The translations under genes were made by a program, and so were the position numbers. Source: DATGLE01 sp035294325 (GTDB lineage: Bacteria > Chloroflexota > Ktedonobacteria > Ktedonobacterales > Ktedonobacteraceae). From it: a stretch of DNA of 26,654 nt. Positions within the stretch are counted from its first letter, which is position 1. Every line of letters begins with the position of its first letter. The stretch is taken from assembly GCA_035294325.1 (NCBI GenBank), contig DATGLE010000102.1:1-26654 (forward strand), written 5' to 3'. Positions 23,428-26,654 of the stretch are shown piece by piece. Under the pieces are notes generated by a model. The model did no database searches. It was not told where the DNA came from and worked only from the letters and a program-made list of their open reading frames with translations.

Positions 23428-25569
23428 ATGTTGAGAGCTTTTAGTAATATGCCCATATTCCGTCGCCTGGTAATTACCTTTGCTGTCGCTACGCTGATAC
23501 CTATCCTCGTTATTTTGTTACTGGGGAACTTCTCCTTACAGCAGAGCGAGATACGCAGCCAGGCGGTACAGACAAGCTTCGAGGCGCAGAACATCGCTAC
23601 GCAGGAGCAGGTCAACCTCCAGCGCATGAACGCGCTGATCCAGGCGCGCTTTGCGCAGGTCTTCGCACAGGGTAGCCTCTCACTCGAAGGCGATCCCTCC
23701 TCGGGCAAACTGACCGAAGACGACGTGCAGGCGCTTGAGTCCGGGTTCAACCAGGCATTGAACATCTACAAGACCAGATACGTCATCGCCACGTCGGCCA
23801 ACATGAGCACCATCCGTAACATCCTGATCAGTGACACTCCCGATCACGGTCAGCAGATCATGAACACGCAGCTCGACGCGCTCAACACGGTGGCGCAAAC
23901 GTCCTGGCCGCACTATCAATCGCTGGTGCACAAGGTTTTGCAAGACCTGGGAGCCAATACGTTCTACGCGGTAGCCTACGCCGACTTCTACCAGGCCGAC
24001 CTGGGCTTTCTGGAGTTGAAGAACCAGTGGCAGCACGTCGTAGATACGGCAACCCAGATGGGTACGACAGTAACAAAGGTCGGACCTTCGCTCACCACGC
24101 CACTGCTCACCTATACGGTTGTCGCCCTGATCTTCACCCTGCTGGTTATCATCGCTGCCGGCTTCTTAATCAACGCGACCATTATTGCTCCCCTTAATCA
24201 GCTTGTGGGCCTGACACGCCGCATCGCGCACGGGGAGACGCGAGCGCGCGCCACCATTCGCGGGCGTGACGAGATCAACCTGGTGGCCTCTTCGATCAAT
24301 GGTATGCTGGATCATATCCTGCGTCTGATGCAGGAGGCGCAAACGCGCCACGCGGACCTGCAAGCACAGATCGGCCAGATGATTACCGAACTGAGCGGCG
24401 TTGGCGAAGGCGACCTGCGCATCAACTTGCAGGCCACCTCAACCGAACTGAGCGTGCTCGCCAGTTCTTTCAACGTCATGGCGCAAGAGCTGAATAACCT
24501 GGTGGTCAACGTCAAGATCCTGGCGCGCGGCGTGCAAAACGCAACCCTCCAGGTATTCAGTTACATGGAGCAACTGGTCGACAACTCCGACATGCAGATC
24601 GAGCAAATCACCAGTTCAACCGAAGAGGTGGTCCAGGTGGCCGCCTCCAGCCGCCAGCTTGCGGAGCGCTCGCAGATGCTCTATGATGTGGCCGAGGAGG
24701 CGCGCCAGGCCGCGCACAGAGGACGCCGCGCCGTGCAGCAGACGGTCAAGGGTATGGAGCGTATCAACGAAAATGTGGGCGCCACCGCCCAGAAAGTGCT
24801 CATGCTTGGTGATCGCTCGCGCGAAATCAGCAGCGTCGTGGAAGTGATCTCCAGCATCGCACAGCAGACCAACCGCCTCGCCCTGGACGCCTCGATCCAG
24901 GCGGCGATGGCCGGCGAGAACGGCAAAGGCTTCGGCGCCGTCGCCGTCGACATCCGTCGCCTGGCGGAGCGCGCGAAGGAGCAAACGGCCCTCATCGGAC
25001 AGATCGTACACAACGTCCTTGAGGACATCAACGCCAGCGCCTTCGCCATGCAGGAGACGAGGCGCGAAACCGCGAACGGCACGCAGATCGCTCAGGAAGT
25101 GGGTAAAGCGCTGGAGCAGATGTTCTCAGCAGTTGAACACCAGGCGGGCGAAATCGAGGCGACGCACCAGGTGGCAACGCAGCAGATGGAAGCTTCCAAC
25201 AGGATCGTGCAGGTTATGCAACGTGTTTCTGACTCGGCTCAGCAGAGCAGCCTGATCACGCGCAACGCGGTGCAGCAGATGGAGCGCCTGGCGCGCCTGG
25301 CCGGCCAGCTGCTGGCATCGGTGGAAATCTTCAAGCTGCGTGAGAATCAGCCGCAGTATAGCGCGGCTTCAGAAAATGGCGCCGCACGCAGGCCCGCACC
25401 CGTGCGCAGCCCGCTGCGTTCTATCTCGTCTCCCAGCCAGCCCCTGAGCCGGGGCATCTCATCGCCGAGCCAGCCGCTGGGCAGAACCGTTTCGTCCACA
25501 GGTCAATCGGGTAGGACCAATGGGGCACAACCGTTTAACACCTCCCCGGGCTTCGACGTACAGGGATAA
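23428..25569 (+). CDS. Methyl-accepting chemotaxis-type transducer with two HAMP domains
   Basis: A 713-residue transmembrane signal transducer. TM1 is about 13-33, an extracytoplasmic or periplasm-facing domain of ~190 mainly helical residues follows, and TM2 is about 227-250. HAMP 1 (about 251-303: APLNQLVGLTRRIAHGETRAR) is followed by HAMP 2 (about 315-365: MITELSGVGEGDLRINLQ). The signalling coiled coil has its hairpin tip at about 478-514 (QQTNRLALDASIQAAMAGENGKGF, against the usual TNLLALNAAIEAARAGE). A disordered tail with repeats of SSPSQPL and similar (about 660-705) ends the protein, without a CheR-tether pentapeptide. AAGGA ten bases upstream supports ATG at 23428. No che genes are in the window. 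Its place after an ABC receptor suggests sensing of the same compound, which is inference. Confidence 0.9.
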   Translation: MLRAFSNMPIFRRLVITFAVATLIPILVILLLGNFSLQQSEIRSQAVQTSFEAQNIATQEQVNLQRMNALIQARFAQVFAQGSLSLEGDPSSGKLTEDDVQALESGFNQALNIYKTRYVIATSANMSTIRNILISDTPDHGQQIMNTQLDALNTVAQTSWPHYQSLVHKVLQDLGANTFYAVAYADFYQADLGFLELKNQWQHVVDTATQMGTTVTKVGPSLTTPLLTYTVVALIFTLLVIIAAGFLINATIIAPLNQLVGLTRRIAHGETRARATIRGRDEINLVASSINGMLDHILRLMQEAQTRHADLQAQIGQMITELSGVGEGDLRINLQATSTELSVLASSFNVMAQELNNLVVNVKILARGVQNATLQVFSYMEQLVDNSDMQIEQITSSTEEVVQVAASSRQLAERSQMLYDVAEEARQAAHRGRRAVQQTVKGMERINENVGATAQKVLMLGDRSREISSVVEVISSIAQQTNRLALDASIQAAMAGENGKGFGAVAVDIRRLAERAKEQTALIGQIVHNVLEDINASAFAMQETRRETANGTQIAQEVGKALEQMFSAVEHQAGEIEATHQVATQQMEASNRIVQVMQRVSDSAQQSSLITRNAVQQMERLARLAGQLLASVEIFKLRENQPQYSAASENGAARRPAPVRSPLRSISSPSQPLSRGISSPSQPLGRTVSSTGQSGRTNGAQPFNTSPGFDVQG

Positions 25570-25595
25570 GTTGCGAGTACTTCCGAATCTAAAGC

Positions 25596-25621
25596 GCCCT
25601 GGAAGAGTTTCCTTCCAGGGC
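25596..25621 (+). terminator. Rho-independent-type terminator after the transducer gene
   Basis: GCCCTGGAAG (25596-25605) and CTTCCAGGGC (25612-25621) form a perfect 10-bp stem with AGTTTC loop, followed by TGACTTTTC. It lies 26 nt after the stop codon. The T-run is short but this is the best terminator of the locus. Confidence 0.75.
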
Positions 25622-25753
25622 TGACTTTTCTGCTCACATCTGCTATCATGGGGAAAATTCTGCCATGCTTCCCTTTCATTTTTCCATTTATCGATAATGA
25701 TGTTGTCAAAGAGGCTGGAGGGGTTCGTGCGGCTCCGCCGCAGCGAGATTGTG

Positions 25754-25801
25754 TGTTGTATTGCAGAAAACGCGCTTCTGGCTTTTTTCTATAATACAAC
25801 A
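25754..25801 (+). promoter_or_regulatory. Inverted repeat overlapping the probable iclR-type promoter
   Basis: TGTTGTATT (25754-25762) and AATACAACA (25793-25801) are perfect 9-bp arms; inside them AGAAAA (25765-25770) pairs with TTTTCT (25785-25790), extending the dyad. An exact TATAAT (25790-25795) lies in the right half, 66 nt before the regulator start codon. No clear -35 is present. Binding of a dimeric repressor here would block the -10, consistent with the autoregulation common in IclR-family genes. Nearby GC hairpins (TGCGGC/GCCGCA at 25728-25742) flank it. Confidence 0.5.
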
Positions 25802-25861
25802 TACTACAGGCGAGCGCCGCAGGCGCGAGCAAGTGGGTAAGAAGGGGAAAGGAAATCCACT

Positions 25862-26635
25862 ATGGAACCAGAAAGCACAGGAGAACAGCGTGAGAATGGA
25901 GGGGTTCAGGTGATCGCGCGCGCAGCCGAGATTATGCGCGCTCTAATCGATCAGCCGGAGGGCCTGAGCCTCGCGCAGATCTCGCGGAAAGTAGGGCTGG
26001 CGCGGTCAACGGTCCATCGCATCGTTACCGCGCTTGAGGCCGAGCGTTTTGTCATTTCCTCCACCGCCGGAGGCCACATTCGGCTGGGGCCGGGCCTCGT
26101 CCCCCTTGCCGCCTCCGTGCGTATCGAGCTGCGCCAGGAGGCGCACCCCTATCTGGAACAGCTCTCGCGAGAGGTCAACGAGACGGTTGACCTGGCGATT
26201 TTGAACATGGATAAGGTCCTCTTCATTGACCAGATCGCGGCCCCACAGCGCCTGCAAGCCGTATCCGCGATTGGCGTCGAATTCCCTCTCCACTGCACCG
26301 CGAACGGCAAGGCGATCCTGGCGGAACTGCCGCCCGGGCAGGTAGAGCGCCTTTTGCCAGAGGAACTTCAGCCGCTCACGCCGCACACCATTACATCGCG
26401 CCAGCGGCTTCTTGAAGAACTGGAACGCGTTCGCCAGACGCGCGTGGCCTATGATCGGGAGGAGCACACGCTGGGGATTTGCGCCGTTGGCGCCACCATA
26501 CGCGACACTATGGGCAACCTCGCAGCAGTGACGATTCCCCTGCCCGCGACGCGCTTCTATGGCAACCGGGAGAAGCTTGAGGCGGCCCTCCTGCGCACCT
26601 GCGAGCGCATCCAACGGCGATTGGGAACAGGATAA
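25862..26635 (+). CDS. IclR-family transcriptional regulator
   Basis: A 257-residue regulator. The N-terminal winged helix-turn-helix (about 15-77) reads VIARAAEIMRALIDQPEGLSLAQISRKVGLARSTVHRIVTALEAERFV in separate conserved blocks. The C-terminal effector domain (about 95-250) contains ETVDLAILNMDKVLFID, LHCTANGKAILAEL, and RVAYDREEHTLGICAVGATIRDTMGNLAAVTIPLP, all standard for IclR. These proteins bind small carboxylates or aromatics and repress or activate catabolic genes. Its position after an uptake and degradation locus on the same strand makes control of that locus likely. AAGGA nine bases upstream supports ATG at 25862. No gene follows before the window ends. Confidence 0.95.
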   Translation: MEPESTGEQRENGGVQVIARAAEIMRALIDQPEGLSLAQISRKVGLARSTVHRIVTALEAERFVISSTAGGHIRLGPGLVPLAASVRIELRQEAHPYLEQLSREVNETVDLAILNMDKVLFIDQIAAPQRLQAVSAIGVEFPLHCTANGKAILAELPPGQVERLLPEELQPLTPHTITSRQRLLEELERVRQTRVAYDREEHTLGICAVGATIRDTMGNLAAVTIPLPATRFYGNREKLEAALLRTCERIQRRLGTG

Positions 26636-26654
26636 CAAAAATGTGCGCGCCATC

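Overview
The window looks like chromosomal DNA from a GC-rich bacterium, most plausibly a member of the Chloroflexota (Ktedonobacteria-like). That guess is an inference from gene content (MgtA-type ATPase, archaeo-eukaryotic release-factor-like protein, two-domain COG2187/COG0645 kinase, LLM-class F420-type oxidoreductase, a DUF4388-like protein, a double-HAMP chemoreceptor) and from long perfect intergenic inverted repeats; no marker gene settles it.

Left part (1-8916): a stress-type block. It holds a membrane-anchored extracellular repeat protein cut by the left edge (absent as a complete ORF because it runs off the window), a Mg2+-type P-ATPase in an operon behind an eRF1-like (baeRF) protein, a divergent two-domain kinase and a DoxX-family membrane protein. 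Four promoters here share one architecture on both strands: TGTGA-type elements arranged as two pairs of 11-bp direct repeats, with the last element exactly 16 nt (start to start) before a -10 hexamer. Three have identical internal spacing and the fourth differs by 1 nt. This resembles a pho box (OmpR/PhoB-type activator) and implies one undescribed local regulon. Three of the gene types (cation P-ATPase, eRF1-like protein, COG2187/COG0645 kinase) also occur in the mycobacterial DosR hypoxia regulon.

Middle part (8917-14000): tRNA-Pro(UGG) with a near-consensus promoter, an AXE1-type esterase (CE7), a ThiO-like FAD oxidase divergent from it, an LLM-class oxidoreductase and a small DUF4388-like/winged-helix protein. 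Between these lie long perfect hairpins and a leader that could form a branched structure.

Right part (14054-26635): an entirely plus-strand catabolic and uptake locus. A strong promoter leads into cyclase-family hydrolase, cupin, SDR and 3-hydroxyacyl-CoA-dehydrogenase-like genes. A branched-chain-amino-acid-type ABC importer follows: lipoprotein receptor 1, LivH, LivM, a single-chain LivG-LivF fusion and lipoprotein receptor 2, a close paralogue of the first. Downstream are a double-HAMP methyl-accepting protein and an IclR-family regulator. The likely logic is import of a small organic acid or amide, hydrolysis, two NAD(P)-linked oxidations, and IclR control; the substrate cannot be read from the sequence.
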